From Limnohabitans sp. G3-2 (GTDB taxonomy: Bacteria; Pseudomonadota; Gammaproteobacteria; Burkholderiales; Burkholderiaceae_C): a stretch of 64,000 nt of DNA. The translations under genes and the position numbers were made by a program. Positions 9,891 to 20,100 of the stretch are shown here, piece after piece; within the stretch, counting starts at the first letter, position 1, and every line of letters starts with the position of its first letter. The notes below the pieces were generated by a model that saw only the letters and a program-made list of their open reading frames with translations, was not told the DNA's origin and did no database searches. The DNA lies in contig NZ_NESG01000005.1 in NCBI RefSeq assembly GCF_002778275.1, forward strand, positions 186,001-250,000. Direction: 5' to 3'.

Positions 9891-10646
9891 TCAGCTTCGG
9901 ATTTTGTAGCCGATGCGCAAGAGGTGAAGGGTCAGGCCCGCGATGGCCGCCAAGGCGGTACCGACCACCGCCAAACTGATCCAGGGCGACACATCGCTTT
10001 GGCCAAAAAAGCCATACCGGAAGCCGTCGATCATGTAGAAAAACGGGTTCAAGTGGCTGAGTTTTTGCCAAAAGGGTGGCAGCGAATGAATGGAGTAAAA
10101 AACGCCCGACAAAAACGTCATGGGCATGATGATGAAATTCTGAAAGGCCGCCATTTGGTCGAACTTTTCGGCCCACAAACCGGCGATCACACCCAACGAG
10201 CCCATCATGGCAGCGCCCATGACGGCAAAAGCCAAAATCCACAGTGGATTGACAAAGGTGATGTTGACCATCCAGCCGGTGATGACAAACACGCCCAAGC
10301 CCACCGCCAGACCGCGCACCACCGAAGAACCCACATAGGCCACAAACCAGCTGCGGTGTGACAAGGGTGTGAGCAAAAGAAACACCAAGCTGCCCATGAT
10401 CTTGCTTTGCACCAAGCTCGACGAACTGTTGGCAAACGCGTTTTGCAACACGCCCATCATCATCAAACCAGGCAGCAAAAACGAGGTGTAAGACACCTTG
10501 TCATAGACCTTGACATGGTCTTCCAGCACATGGCCAAAGATGAGCATGTACAGCACCGAGGTGAGCACGGGCGCGGCCACGGTCTGGAAAGCGACTTTCC
10601 AAAAACGCAGCACCTCTTTGTAGAGCAGGGTTTGCCAGCCCGTCAT
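9891..10646 (-). CDS. ABC-2 type transporter permease (YadH-like)
   Basis: A 251-residue inner-membrane protein with six predicted hydrophobic segments. The family loop (FMIMPMTFLSGVFYSIHSLP-like stretch at about residues 165-190) and PFFYMIDGFRYGFFG mark it as an ABC-2 permease of the YadH/NodJ type. Its start overlaps the stop of the ATPase gene by 4 bp, so the two form one exporter. The substrate is unknown; co-location with the Mla genes and murA suggests an envelope-related role, which is inference. Confidence 0.88.
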   Translation of the reverse strand: MTGWQTLLYKEVLRFWKVAFQTVAAPVLTSVLYMLIFGHVLEDHVKVYDKVSYTSFLLPGLMMMGVLQNAFANSSSSLVQSKIMGSLVFLLLTPLSHRSWFVAYVGSSVVRGLAVGLGVFVITGWMVNITFVNPLWILAFAVMGAAMMGSLGVIAGLWAEKFDQMAAFQNFIIMPMTFLSGVFYSIHSLPPFWQKLSHLNPFFYMIDGFRYGFFGQSDVSPWISLAVVGTALAAIAGLTLHLLRIGYKIRS

Positions 10647-11578
10647 GCCAGCGCTCCCGATGCGGTTTGTTTGCGGTTCATGACTTCGAGGAAGACATCT
10701 TCCAGGTCAGCTTGGCGAATTTCCACGTCTTCCGCGACCAAGCCGGCGGTGCGGATGGTGGCGAGGTGTTTTTCAATCTCGACCGCGTTGTGCACGGGCA
10801 GCTGAACAATGCGGCCCGTGACGCGGGCGATGGCGGCCAGGGCAGGCGGCAAGTCGCCGTCGAGCTTGAAACGCAGCACTTGGCTGGTGGCCGAGCGCAG
10901 CAAATCGGAAGTGCGCTCCAGCGCCAGCAATTGGCCGCGCTTGAGCATGGCGATGCGGCCGCACAGGGCTTCGGCCTCTTCCAGGTAATGGGTGGTGAGC
11001 AAGACCGTATGGCCTTGCTTGTTGAGTTTGGCGATGAACTGCCACAAGGTCTGACGCAGCTCCACATCGACCCCGGCGGTGGGCTCGTCGAGCACGATGA
11101 CCCGCGGTTTGTGCACGAGGGCTTGGGCCACCAGGACACGGCGTTTCATGCCGCCCGAGAGCTGGCGCATGTTGGATCCGGCCTTGTCGGCCAGGCCCAA
11201 ACTGTCCAACAGCTCGTCGATCCATGCCTCGTTTTTCTTGACCCCGAAATAGCCCGACTGGATGCGCAGGGACTCACGCACCGTGAAAAATGGGTCAAAG
11301 ACCAACTCTTGCGGCACCACCCCCAAAAGGCGTCGGGCGGCGGCGTAATCGGATTGCACATCGTGGCCATGGACCTGCACATGGCCCGTGCTGGGGCGCG
11401 TCAAACCCGCCAAAGTGCTGATCAGGGTGGTTTTGCCCGCGCCGTTGGGGCCCAAAAGACCAAAAAACTCGCCCTCTTGCACATCAAAGCTGACTTGGTC
11501 GAGTGCTTTGAATGCGGCTGTTCCCGCCTGGCGTGCAGGATAGGTTTTAGAGACGGATTGGAATGAGAGCGCAGGCAT
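10643..11578 (-). CDS. ABC transporter ATP-binding protein (YadG-like)
   Basis: A 311-residue ATPase partner of the permease that follows. Walker A GPNGAGKT at about 43-50, signature LSGGMKRR, Walker B VIVLDEPTAGVD and the switch His in LLTTHYLEEAE are present. The C-terminal 90 residues form an extension typical of CcmA/YadG-type exporters. The ATG at 11578 (MPALSFQSVSK) fits homologues; a GTG at 11608 is also in frame, and neither has a convincing ribosome-binding site. Confidence 0.9.
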   Translation of the reverse strand: MPALSFQSVSKTYPARQAGTAAFKALDQVSFDVQEGEFFGLLGPNGAGKTTLISTLAGLTRPSTGHVQVHGHDVQSDYAAARRLLGVVPQELVFDPFFTVRESLRIQSGYFGVKKNEAWIDELLDSLGLADKAGSNMRQLSGGMKRRVLVAQALVHKPRVIVLDEPTAGVDVELRQTLWQFIAKLNKQGHTVLLTTHYLEEAEALCGRIAMLKRGQLLALERTSDLLRSATSQVLRFKLDGDLPPALAAIARVTGRIVQLPVHNAVEIEKHLATIRTAGLVAEDVEIRQADLEDVFLEVMNRKQTASGALA

Positions 11579-11662
11579 GTGAAGGGGGTATTTTAAGTGC
11601 TGGCCCACAGACCCTGCTGGTCAACCCGTGGATCCGGTCAAAAAGACCTGAAAACCCTGCAT

Positions 11663-11938
11663 TCAGTGGGGCTCGAGCAGGTCCATCACCCCATAGAGGC
11701 CTGCCAATTCGCGCAAACGCGCTGACATGCCCGTCACTTGCAAAGCGCTGCCCCGCAACACCAACTCCCGCCGCAAGCCCAGCATGACAGCCAGCGCCGA
11801 AGAATCAAACTCGGTCAGCTCCGAAGCATCGAGGCCAACGGAGGGCGGCAAATGGCCCGGCAGTTGCGCCACCCACTGGGCCAAGCACGCATTGGCTTGG
11901 TCATGCAGCAGACGGTTGGGCAACTTCAAGGGCAACAT
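11663..11938 (-). CDS. mlaB: STAS domain protein MlaB
   Basis: A 91-residue STAS-domain protein, the small cytoplasmic subunit that binds the MlaF ATPase in the MlaFEDB phospholipid transporter. The STAS core LDASELTEFDSSALAVMLGL contains the conserved serine-containing loop (DSSAL). The ATG at 11938 has GAGGCG 7 bp upstream, overlapping the end of mlaC; a TTG at 11953 is an alternative. Its place directly after mlaC at the end of the mla set supports the call. Confidence 0.85.
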   Translation of the reverse strand: MLPLKLPNRLLHDQANACLAQWVAQLPGHLPPSVGLDASELTEFDSSALAVMLGLRRELVLRGSALQVTGMSARLRELAGLYGVMDLLEPH

Positions 11939-11949
11939 GTCAAAGCGCC

Positions 11950-12600
11950 TCAAGCGGGTTTGGCGTTGGATTTGTTGCGCAGCGCCAAGCTGGCAATCAA
12001 GGCGTCGATGCCCCCGGCATTGATCTCTTTGGTGAACTGGGTGCGGTAATTCTCAACCAACCAGACGCCCAGAACATTCAAGTCAAAGATCATCCAGCCA
12101 GCACCTTCACCCGGGGTTTTCTCCAAGCGGTAATCCAGTTGGATCGGATCGCCCTTGCCGCGCACCTCGGTGTTGACCACCAGATTTTTGTCTTCTTGGC
12201 CTGCCCGCAGGGGTTTGACCACCACCACCTGGTCGCTGACTTGGCTGAGCGCGCCGGAATAGGTGCGCACCAACAAAATTTTGAACTCATCTTGCAGCCG
12301 TTTTTGCTGCTCCGGCGTGGCTTTGCGCCAAGCAGGGCCGGTGGCCAAAGAAGTCATGCGGCGAAAATTCACATGCGGCATCAGTTTGGCATCCACCAAC
12401 TGGATGAGTTTGCTCATGTCCCCGCTGCGCAGTGATTTGTCCGCCTTGATGAGCTCCAAGGTGTCGTTGGTGATGCGCTTGATGAAGGCGTCCGGGGCCT
12501 CATCGGCAGCCCATGCAGGCGCCAAGGCAGACGCCAGGGCCAAGGCGGCAAGCTGCAGGCCGTGTCGGCGACTCAGGGACATCGGGATCGAAGTTTTCAT
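11950..12600 (-). CDS. mlaC: Phospholipid-binding protein MlaC
   Basis: Periplasmic carrier that shuttles phospholipid between the outer-membrane MlaA complex and the inner-membrane MlaFEDB transporter. 216 residues from the ATG at 12600, with a signal peptide (SLSRRHGLQLAALALASA, cleavage near AWAAD). The mature domain has the MlaC/Ttg2D pattern, including LMPHVNFRRMTSLATG and the C-terminal GVWLVENYRTQFTKEI. An ATG at 12678, overlapping the mlaA stop (TGATG), would add 26 residues and cannot be excluded, since the ribosome-binding site at 12600 is weak. Confidence 0.9.
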   Translation of the reverse strand: MKTSIPMSLSRRHGLQLAALALASALAPAWAADEAPDAFIKRITNDTLELIKADKSLRSGDMSKLIQLVDAKLMPHVNFRRMTSLATGPAWRKATPEQQKRLQDEFKILLVRTYSGALSQVSDQVVVVKPLRAGQEDKNLVVNTEVRGKGDPIQLDYRLEKTPGEGAGWMIFDLNVLGVWLVENYRTQFTKEINAGGIDALIASLALRNKSNAKPA

Positions 12601-12677
12601 GCCATCACTATAAGGTTTTACCACCAGCATCTTGTGAACAACTGTAACGTTCACCAGGGATGGCTTGAGGTCATCCA

Positions 12678-13409
12678 TCAAGGCGCGTCAGACTCTGAAT
12701 AATCAAATCGGGCAGGCGGATTGCCGTCGTGCACATCGTTTTCGCGTTTTTGCAAATACGCGTCGCGCACGAAGGAGTAAGGGTCAAGGGCTGCGGCCTT
12801 GATGACATCCAAAGACTCCAACAAACCCGAACGCACATCCAAGACACGGGTGGCTGTCAAAACTTGGCGCGTGGCCGGGTCGTTGAACTGCTGGGTCACA
12901 TTGCCCTGCATGTCGACGGGGGTGGCCAAAGCGTCACGCAAAGTGGACGGTCCCAACACCGGCAGCACCACATACGGACCGGGCTTGACACCCCAGTAGC
13001 CCAGCGTCTGCCCAAAGTCTTCTTTGCGCTTTTCAAGCCGCATCTCTGTGGCCACATCCAGCACGCCACCCAGACCCAAGAAGGTATTGACCGAGATGCG
13101 CATGAAGGTCTCTGCCGTGGCCTGCAGTTTCAATTGCATGGCGGTATTGGCCAAGGTCCAAACATCGCCCAAATTCCCCACAAAATTGTGGATGCCCGTG
13201 CGCACGGGGCTCGGCAACACAGCGGTATAGGCCTTGGCGGCTGGTTGGATGGCGACGTTGTCCAACATTTCATTGAAGTTGTAGACACTTCGGTTCATGG
13301 GCTCCCAAGGGTCACGCACATCGGCATTTTTGACCGATGCGCACGCCTGCAACAGGAGCAGACCAGCGATCGCAAGGATTTTCCCGAATCGTGGGTTCCA
13401 GGTGTTCAT
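12678..13409 (-). CDS. mlaA: MlaA family lipoprotein (VacJ)
   Basis: Outer-membrane lipoprotein that extracts mislocalised phospholipid from the outer leaflet. 243 residues. A lipoprotein signal peptide ends in the lipobox LLLLQAC (Cys about residue 22). The family motif DPWEPMNRSVYNFN follows at about 32-45, with the conserved GVKPGPYVVLPVLGPSTLRD segment. The gene order here is mlaF-E-D-A-C-B, so MlaA is encoded inside the operon, unlike E. coli where vacJ is separate. Start overlaps the mlaD stop by 4 bp. Confidence 0.95.
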   Translation of the reverse strand: MNTWNPRFGKILAIAGLLLLQACASVKNADVRDPWEPMNRSVYNFNEMLDNVAIQPAAKAYTAVLPSPVRTGIHNFVGNLGDVWTLANTAMQLKLQATAETFMRISVNTFLGLGGVLDVATEMRLEKRKEDFGQTLGYWGVKPGPYVVLPVLGPSTLRDALATPVDMQGNVTQQFNDPATRQVLTATRVLDVRSGLLESLDVIKAAALDPYSFVRDAYLQKRENDVHDGNPPARFDYSESDAP

Positions 13410-13885
13410 GGCTGCGTGCTTCCTGCGGCAGGTTTTTCAGCCTGGCTGTAAAGAAATTGGCTGATCAGGTTTTCCAGAATCACCGCCGATTGGGTTGAGC
13501 CAATTTTGTCGCCCGCGACCAGATTTTTCTCATCCGCACCTGGCGACACGTCCAGGTATTGCTCGCCCAGCAAACCACTGGTCAAAATTTTCAGCGAACT
13601 GTCTTGCGGAAACGCCAAGCCGGTTTGCAAAGCCAAGGTCACCTTGGCTTGAAAGGACTCGCCGTCGAACTCGATTTTCTTGACGCGGCCCACCACCACG
13701 CCAGCACTCTTGACCGCTGCGCCAGGCTTGAGCCCACCGATGTTGTCAAACTTGGCGCTCACTTCGTAATCCTGGTTCAGGCTCCAGGTCAACAAATTGG
13801 CCGCCTTGAGCGCCAAAAAAAGCACCGCGACAGCCCCGAGCATCACAAACAAACCGACCCACACATCATTTTTTGAACTTTGCAT
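13406..13885 (-). CDS. mlaD: MCE domain protein MlaD
   Basis: Membrane-anchored periplasmic subunit that forms the hexameric MCE ring of the Mla transporter. 159 residues: one N-terminal transmembrane helix (about 9-29), then the MCE domain beginning near YEVSAKFDNIGGLKPGAAV and containing VGRVKKIEFD and LTSGLLGEQYLDVSPG. A very strong ribosome-binding site (GAGGAGG) precedes the ATG, perhaps reflecting the high stoichiometry of this subunit. Confidence 0.95.
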   Translation of the reverse strand: MQSSKNDVWVGLFVMLGAVAVLFLALKAANLLTWSLNQDYEVSAKFDNIGGLKPGAAVKSAGVVVGRVKKIEFDGESFQAKVTLALQTGLAFPQDSSLKILTSGLLGEQYLDVSPGADEKNLVAGDKIGSTQSAVILENLISQFLYSQAEKPAAGSTQP

Positions 13886-13895
13886 GCCGTCCTCC

Positions 13896-14678
13896 TCAAA
13901 CGCTGAACATCATGGCGGTGAGGATGAAATCCAGCCCCAGCACCGACAAAGAAGAAACCACCACGCTGCGCGTGGTGGCGCTGGCCACACCTTCTGGGGT
14001 GGGCTTGGCCACATAGCCCTGGAGCAAGGCGATGAAAGTCACAGCCACACCAAACACCACACTTTTGAGGATGCCGTTGCCCACGTCTTTGAACACATCG
14101 ACCCCCCCCTGCATTTGGCTCCAAAAGGAGCCGGCGTCCACGCCAATGAGCAACACGCCGACCACGTAGCCACCGCATATGCCCACGGCACTGAACACGG
14201 CAGCCAGCAGGGGCAAGGCGAGGATCCCGCCCCAAAAACGGGGGGCCAAAATGCGTTGAACCGGGTCCACCGCCATCATCTCCAATGCGGTCAGTTGCTC
14301 GCCAGCCCGCATCAAGCCAATCTCGGCTGTGAGCGAAGCTCCTGCCCGCCCGGCAAAAAGCAAAGCGGCCACCACAGGGCCCAATTCTCGTACCAGAGTG
14401 AGCGCCACCAAAAGACCCAAGGCTTCTGCAGAGCCGTAACGCTGCAAGGTGTAGTAGCCCTGCAAACCCAATACAAAACCCACAAACAAGCCAGACACCA
14501 CGATGATGGCCAGCGAATAATTGCCCAAGAAATGGATTTGGTCACGGACCAAGCCAAAACGTTTGAGCACAGCACCCGACATGCCCAAAAGCTTGAAAAA
14601 CAAGCGGGCAGCAAAACCCCAATCGGCCAACATCTGGCGAGTGGCCGTGCCCAAAATCGTCAACCAGCGGATGATCAT
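13896..14678 (-). CDS. mlaE: Phospholipid ABC transporter permease MlaE
   Basis: Inner-membrane permease of the Mla system, 260 residues with about five hydrophobic helices. The MlaE/YrbE signature region is visible: LVRELGPVVAALLFAGRAG followed by TAEIGLMRAGEQLTALEMM, and ILAPRFWGGILALPLL. The ATG at 14678 overlaps the mlaF stop by 4 bp. mlaD begins about 10 bp downstream. Confidence 0.95.
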   Translation of the reverse strand: MIIRWLTILGTATRQMLADWGFAARLFFKLLGMSGAVLKRFGLVRDQIHFLGNYSLAIIVVSGLFVGFVLGLQGYYTLQRYGSAEALGLLVALTLVRELGPVVAALLFAGRAGASLTAEIGLMRAGEQLTALEMMAVDPVQRILAPRFWGGILALPLLAAVFSAVGICGGYVVGVLLIGVDAGSFWSQMQGGVDVFKDVGNGILKSVVFGVAVTFIALLQGYVAKPTPEGVASATTRSVVVSSLSVLGLDFILTAMMFSV

Positions 14679-15490
14679 GAGGACCTCATCCCGTAGTCAC
14701 TCAGCGCGGGAGGTGCCGGGTAATGGAAGGGCACAGGGCCATCGCTCAAGGCATGCACAAATTGGTGAATCAAGGGGTCGGTGCTGGCCCGCAGTTCAGC
14801 AGGTGAACCCTGGGCCGCCACACCGCCGTGCGCCAAAATCACCACGTGGTCCGCGATCTCGAAAGTCTCGGTCACATCGTGGGACACGACCACGCTGGTG
14901 ATGCCCAAGCTGTCGTTCAATCGGCGGATCAAGCGGGCCGCAGTCCCCAATGAAATCGGATCGAGACCGGCAAAGGGCTCGTCGTACATGATCAGGTCCG
15001 GATCCAGGGCGATGGCGCGCGCCAGAGCCACACGGCGACTCATGCCACCCGAAATTTCTGAGGGCTTGAGGTCACGCGCGCCTCGCAAACCCACCGCATC
15101 GAGCTTCATCAGCACGATGTCACGGATCAGGTCTTCGGACAGATGGCTGTGCTCGCGCAGCGGGAATGCCACGTTGTCGAACACACTCATGTCGGTGAAC
15201 AAGGCCCCAAACTGAAACAACATGCCCATGCGGCGCCGGGCAGCATACAGCTCGGTTTGGCGCATGGGGGTGATGTCCTGCCCATCAAACAACAATTGCC
15301 CTGCACTGGCGCGGATCTGCCCACCGATCAAACGCAAGACCGTGGTTTTGCCCCCACCCGACACCCCCATCAGGGCCGTGACTTGGCCACGCGGCACATT
15401 GAAGCTGAGGTTCTTCAAAATGACGCGGTCGCCGTACCCGAAACTCAGGTCACGCAATTCAACGAGTGGCGGTGGTGTGCTGGTGGTCAT
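14675..15490 (-). CDS. mlaF: Phospholipid ABC transporter ATPase MlaF
   Basis: Energises the Mla phospholipid transporter. 271 residues with Walker A GVSGGGKT (about 45-52), signature ISGGMSRRVALARA, Walker B LIMYDEPFAGLD and the switch His in VVVSHDVTETFE. The ATG at 15490 gives the family-like start preceding LVELRDLSFGYGDR, but there is no visible ribosome-binding site: the codon directly abuts the T-tract of a terminator hairpin. Either initiation is weak or regulated, or a downstream alternative start is used. Confidence 0.93.
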   Translation of the reverse strand: MTTSTPPPLVELRDLSFGYGDRVILKNLSFNVPRGQVTALMGVSGGGKTTVLRLIGGQIRASAGQLLFDGQDITPMRQTELYAARRRMGMLFQFGALFTDMSVFDNVAFPLREHSHLSEDLIRDIVLMKLDAVGLRGARDLKPSEISGGMSRRVALARAIALDPDLIMYDEPFAGLDPISLGTAARLIRRLNDSLGITSVVVSHDVTETFEIADHVVILAHGGVAAQGSPAELRASTDPLIHQFVHALSDGPVPFHYPAPPALSDYGMRSS

Positions 15491-15518
15491 GAAAAAACAA
15501 AAGCCGGAAGGTCCGGCT
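15491..15518 (-). terminator. Intrinsic terminator between gltD and mlaF
   Basis: Read on the minus strand, AGCCGGA-CCT-TCCGGCT (15518-15502) forms a 7-bp GC-rich stem with a 3-nt loop, followed by TTTTGTTTTTTC. This is a textbook Rho-independent terminator for gltBD transcripts. Its T-tract ends exactly at the mlaF start codon, so it could also attenuate mlaF. Confidence 0.8.
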
Positions 15519-15560
15519 CTTGTGGTTGGAGGGGGTTTTGGGCGGGCTGGCGAGCGCCCC

Positions 15561-15593
15561 AACATTCTAGGGATTTTACCTAGAACGAATGTT
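15561..15593. promoter_or_regulatory. Nested inverted repeat upstream of mlaF
   Basis: TTCTAGG (15565-15571) and CCTAGAA (15579-15585) are a perfect 7-bp inverted repeat with a 7-bp spacer. It is nested inside AACATTC (15561-15567) and GAATGTT (15587-15593). On the minus strand the spacer includes TAAAAT, a plausible -10 element. The site starts 3 bp after the gltD stop. It could be a repressor operator over an mlaF promoter or an RNA hairpin; the role is inferred. Confidence 0.5.
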
Positions 15594-15595
15594 CC

Positions 15596-17077
15596 TCATC
15601 GCGGCAGGTCGCTGACCCCCATCAAGAACTCGTCCACAGCACGCGCGGCTTGACGGCCTTCGCGGATGGCCCAGACCACCAGCGACTGACCCCGGCGCAT
15701 GTCGCCGGCGGCAAACACCTTGGCCACATTGGTGGCATAGCCGCCTGTGAAGTCGGTGCTGGCCTTGGCGTTGCCACGGGCGTCTTTGTCAATGCCAAAG
15801 GCGTCGAGCACCGTGGCGACCGGGTTGGTGAAACCCATGGCCAGGAGAACCAAGTCCGCTTTGTGCTGTTTTTCGGTGCCTGGCACTTCGACCATCTTGC
15901 CGTCTTTGAATTCGACTTGAACGGTGGTCAAACCCGTGACCTTGCCCTTGTCACCGGTGAAGGCTTTGGTGGAGATGGCGAACTCGCGCTGCAACAAGCC
16001 TTTTTCGGCGCTCTCGTCGTGGCTGGAGCTGGTGCGCAGCTTCATGGGCCAGTAAGGCCAGACCATCAACTTGTCTTCTTTTTCGGGTGGCTCGGGCATC
16101 ACCTCGAACTGGGTCACGCTGACAGCGCCGTGGCGTGTGCTGGTGCCCACGCAGTCGCTGCCGGTGTCGCCACCGCCGATCACGATGACGTTTTTGCCGT
16201 CAGCGCGCAATTGGCCCTTGAGCTTGTCGCCCGCATTGACCTTGTTTTGCTGGGGCAAGAATTCCATCGCGAAGTGGATGCCCTCCAGGTCACGGCCTGG
16301 CACCGGCAGGTCACGCGACTGCTCGGAGCCGCCCGTGAGCAGCACGGCGTCAAAGTCTTTTTTCAGCTGCTCGGCGCTGATGGTTTCCTTGGCCCAGTTG
16401 GTGACCTTGGAGTCCTTGGGCCACTCGCCCACCAAGACGCTGGTGCGGATCGTCACGCCTTCGGCTTCGAGCTGCTGGACGCGGCGGTCGATGTGCGTCT
16501 TTTCCATCTTGAAGTCGGGAATGCCGTAGCGCAACAAACCACCCACGCGGTCGTTCTTCTCGAACAAGGTCACGTCGTGTCCAGCGCGCGCCAGCTGCTG
16601 GGCCGCGGCCAAGCCGGCCGGGCCTGCACCAATCACGGCCACTGTTTTGCCAGTTTTGACTTTGGCAGGACGGGGTGTGACCCAGCCTTCGGCCCAAGCG
16701 CGGTCGATGATGGCGTGCTCAATCGACTTGATGCCCACCGCATCGTCGTTGAAGTTCACCACACAAGCGGCTTCGCAAGGCGCGGGGCAGATGCGGCCCG
16801 TGAACTCGGGAAAGTTGTTGGTGCTGTGCAGCACCTCGATCGCGTTCTTCCAGTCGCCTTCAAACACCAGGTTGTTGAAGTCTGGAATGATGTTGTTGAC
16901 CGGGCAACCGTTGTTGCAAAACGGCGTACCGCAGTCCATGCAGCGCGCGGCCTGGGTTTTGGATTGTTCTTCGGTCAAACCGATCACGAACTCACCGTAG
17001 TTCTTGAGGCGCTCGGAGACCGGCTTGTAGCCCTCTTCGATGCGCTCAAATTCCATGAAACCTGTGATTTTTCCCAT
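15596..17077 (-). CDS. gltD: Glutamate synthase small (beta) subunit
   Basis: NADPH-oxidising flavoprotein subunit that feeds electrons to GltB for glutamate formation from 2-oxoglutarate and glutamine. 493 residues. An N-terminal Fe-S domain carries [15 protein letters not shown] and [10 protein letters not shown]; two dinucleotide-binding motifs follow, [15 protein letters not shown] for FAD and [13 protein letters not shown] for NADPH; the C-terminal [16 protein letters not shown] closes the FAD site. AAGGA lies upstream of the ATG at 17077. It lies 29 bp downstream of gltB in the same operon. Confidence 0.97.
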   Translation of the reverse strand: MGKITGFMEFERIEEGYKPVSERLKNYGEFVIGLTEEQSKTQAARCMDCGTPFCNNGCPVNNIIPDFNNLVFEGDWKNAIEVLHSTNNFPEFTGRICPAPCEAACVVNFNDDAVGIKSIEHAIIDRAWAEGWVTPRPAKVKTGKTVAVIGAGPAGLAAAQQLARAGHDVTLFEKNDRVGGLLRYGIPDFKMEKTHIDRRVQQLEAEGVTIRTSVLVGEWPKDSKVTNWAKETISAEQLKKDFDAVLLTGGSEQSRDLPVPGRDLEGIHFAMEFLPQQNKVNAGDKLKGQLRADGKNVIVIGGGDTGSDCVGTSTRHGAVSVTQFEVMPEPPEKEDKLMVWPYWPMKLRTSSSHDESAEKGLLQREFAISTKAFTGDKGKVTGLTTVQVEFKDGKMVEVPGTEKQHKADLVLLAMGFTNPVATVLDAFGIDKDARGNAKASTDFTGGYATNVAKVFAAGDMRRGQSLVVWAIREGRQAARAVDEFLMGVSDLPR

Positions 17078-17106
17078 GATGTTTCCTTAGCTTCTTGACG
17101 TGGGGC

Positions 17107-20100
17107 TCAGGCGGCCACAGGCTTGGCGGCCTTGGCCGCATTCGCCGCTTTGCGTGCATTGATCTCACCCAAGGCGCGTTTGTATTCGTTCGGGAAGACC
17201 TTCACGAACTTGGCCCGAGCCGTGGCCCAGTTGTCCAGCAACTCGCGGGCGCGCTGGCTGCCGGTCCACTTGTGGTGGTCTTCCAACAGCTTCTTCAGCT
17301 GCGCTTCGTCGGCTTGGTCGCGGTGCCAGACCTTGCGGTCCACTTGCGCTTCTTGCTCGGCGGCTGACAACACTTTTTCCATGCTGACCATGGCCGTGTT
17401 GCAACGCGACGCAAACTCACCGTCTTCGTCGTACACATAAGCGATGCCGCCGCTCATGCCGGCGCCGAAGTTGCGGCCGGTCTTGCCCAGCACCGCCACG
17501 GTGCCGCCGGTCATGTATTCGCAACCGTGGTCACCGGTGCCTTCGACCACGGCTGTGGCACCTGACAGACGCACCGCAAAACGCTCGCCGGCCACGCCAG
17601 CAAAGAAGGCCTCACCCGTGGTCGCGCCGTACATGACGGTGTTGCCCACAATGATATTTTGCGCCGCCACGCCACGGAACTCGAGGCTCGGACGCACCAC
17701 CACACGGCCACCGGACAAACCTTTGCCGGTGTAGTCGTTGGCCTCGCCGATCAGGTACAGGGTGATGCCCTTGGCCAAGAAGGCGCCAAAGGACTGACCG
17801 CCTGTGCCTTCGAGCTGGATGCGCAAGGTGTCGTCTGGCAAGCCTTCAGGGTGCACTTTGGTGACCGCACCCGACAACATGGCACCGACCGAGCGGTTCA
17901 CGTTGCGCGCGACTTCCATGAACTGCACTTTTTCGCCTTTGTCGATGGCGGCGCGGCTCTTGGCGATCAGCACGTTGTCAAGGGCTTTTTCGAGGCCGTG
18001 GTTCTGCGTGTCCACATGGCGCACAGCCACGGTGGATGCCACTTGGGGCACCGCCAGCAGGCGACCAAAGTCCAGGCCACGGGCTTTCCAGTGCGCCACA
18101 CCGCTCTTCATGTCGAGCAGGTCAGCACGGCCCACCAGATCGTCGAACTTGGCAATGCCCAACTGGGCCATGATCTGACGCACCTCTTCGGCGATGAAGA
18201 AGAAGTAGTTCACGACATGCTCAGGCTTGCCGGTGAACTTCTTGCGCAGTGTGGGGTCTTGCGTGGCCACGCCCACCGGGCAGGTGTTCAGGTGGCACTT
18301 GCGCATCATGATGCAGCCTTCCACCACCAGCGGTGCGGTGGCAAAGCCGAACTCGTCTGCACCGAGCAAGGCGCCAATGGCCACGTCACGGCCGGTTTTC
18401 ATCTGGCCATCGGCCTGCACGCGGATGCGACCGCGCAAACCGTTGAGCACCAGCGTTTGCTGGGTTTCGGCCAGACCGATTTCCCATGGGCTACCCGCAT
18501 GCTTGACGGACGACCAAGGCGACGCGCCCGTGCCACCATCGTGGCCCGCGATCACCACGTGGTCGGCCTTGCACTTGGCCACACCGGCGGCGATGGTGCC
18601 CACACCGATTTCGGACACGAGCTTGACGCTGATGTCGCTGTGCGGCGCCACGTTCTTCAGGTCGTGGATCAGCTGCGCCAAGTCCTCGATCGAGTAGATG
18701 TCGTGGTGCGGTGGTGGCGAGATCAGGCCCACACCGGGCACCGAGTGGCGCAGCTTGCCGATGTAGTCGGACACCTTGCCACCGGGCAGCTGACCGCCTT
18801 CACCGGGCTTGGCACCTTGGGCCATCTTGATCTGGATTTGATCGGCGCTGGAGAGGTATTCGGCCGTCACACCAAAGCGGCCCGAAGCCACTTGTTTGAT
18901 GCGCGAACGCAGGCTGTCACCCGCGGCCAAAGGCATGTCCACTTCGACGTTTTCTTCACCGATGACGCTCTTCAAGGAATCGCCCAACTTGATCGGGATG
19001 CCCTTGAGCTCGTTGCGGTAACGGTTGGCGTCTTCACCGCCTTCACCGGTGTTGCTCTTGCCGCCGATGCGGTTCATGGCCACAGCCAAAGTGGCGTGCG
19101 CTTCGGTGGAGATCGAGCCCAGCGACATCGCGCCGGTCGCAAAACGCTTGACGATCTCGGCAGCAGGCTCGACCTGCTCCAGCGGGATGGCTTTGGACGG
19201 GTCGATCTTGAACTCAAACAAACCGCGCAGCGTCATGTGGCGCTTGCTTTGGTCGTTGATGATCTGCGCGTATTCCTTGTAGGTGCTGAAGTTGTTGGCA
19301 CGCGTGGAGTGCTGCAACTTGGCAATCGCGTCCGGGGTCCACATGTGCTCTTCGCCACGGGCACGCCAGGCGTATTCGCCGCCCGCGTCCAGCATGGTGG
19401 CCAGGATCGGATCGTCGCTGAAGGCGGCGGTGTGCATGCGGAAAGCTTCTTCGGCGATCTCAAACACACCGATGCCGCCCACGCGGCTGGCTGTGCCGGT
19501 GAAGTACTTGTTGATGGTCTCGCTGTTGATGCCGATGGCCTCGAACAACTGCGCGCCGCAGTAAGACATGTAGGTCGAGACGCCCATCTTGGACATGATC
19601 TTGGACAGGCCCTTGCCGATCGCCTTGATGTAGTTGTAGATGGCTTTCTCGGCGGACAAATCACCGGGCAGCTCTTTGTGCAGCGCGGCCAGGGTTTCCA
19701 TCGCCAAGTAGGGGTGGACGGCTTCAGCGCCGTAACCGGCCAGCACAGCGAAGTGGTGCACTTCGCGGGCCGTGCCGGTCTCGACCACCAAGCCAGCGGT
19801 GGTGCGCAAGCCTGCGGTGACCAAGTGCTGGTGGATGGCGGACAGGGCCAGCAAGGCGGGCACCGCCACTTGGGTGGCGCTCACGCCACGGTCACTGATG
19901 ATCAGGATGTTGTGACCGCCCTTGATGGCGTCCACGGCTTCGGCGCAGAGCGAGGCCAGCTTGGCCTCCACACCTTCGCGTCCCCACAGCGCGGGGTAGG
20001 TGATGTCCAACGTCGCGCTCTTGAACTTGCCCTTGGTCGCGCTGTCGATGTTGCGCAGCTTGGCCATGTCGGCGAAATCCAGAATCGGCTGGCTCACTTC

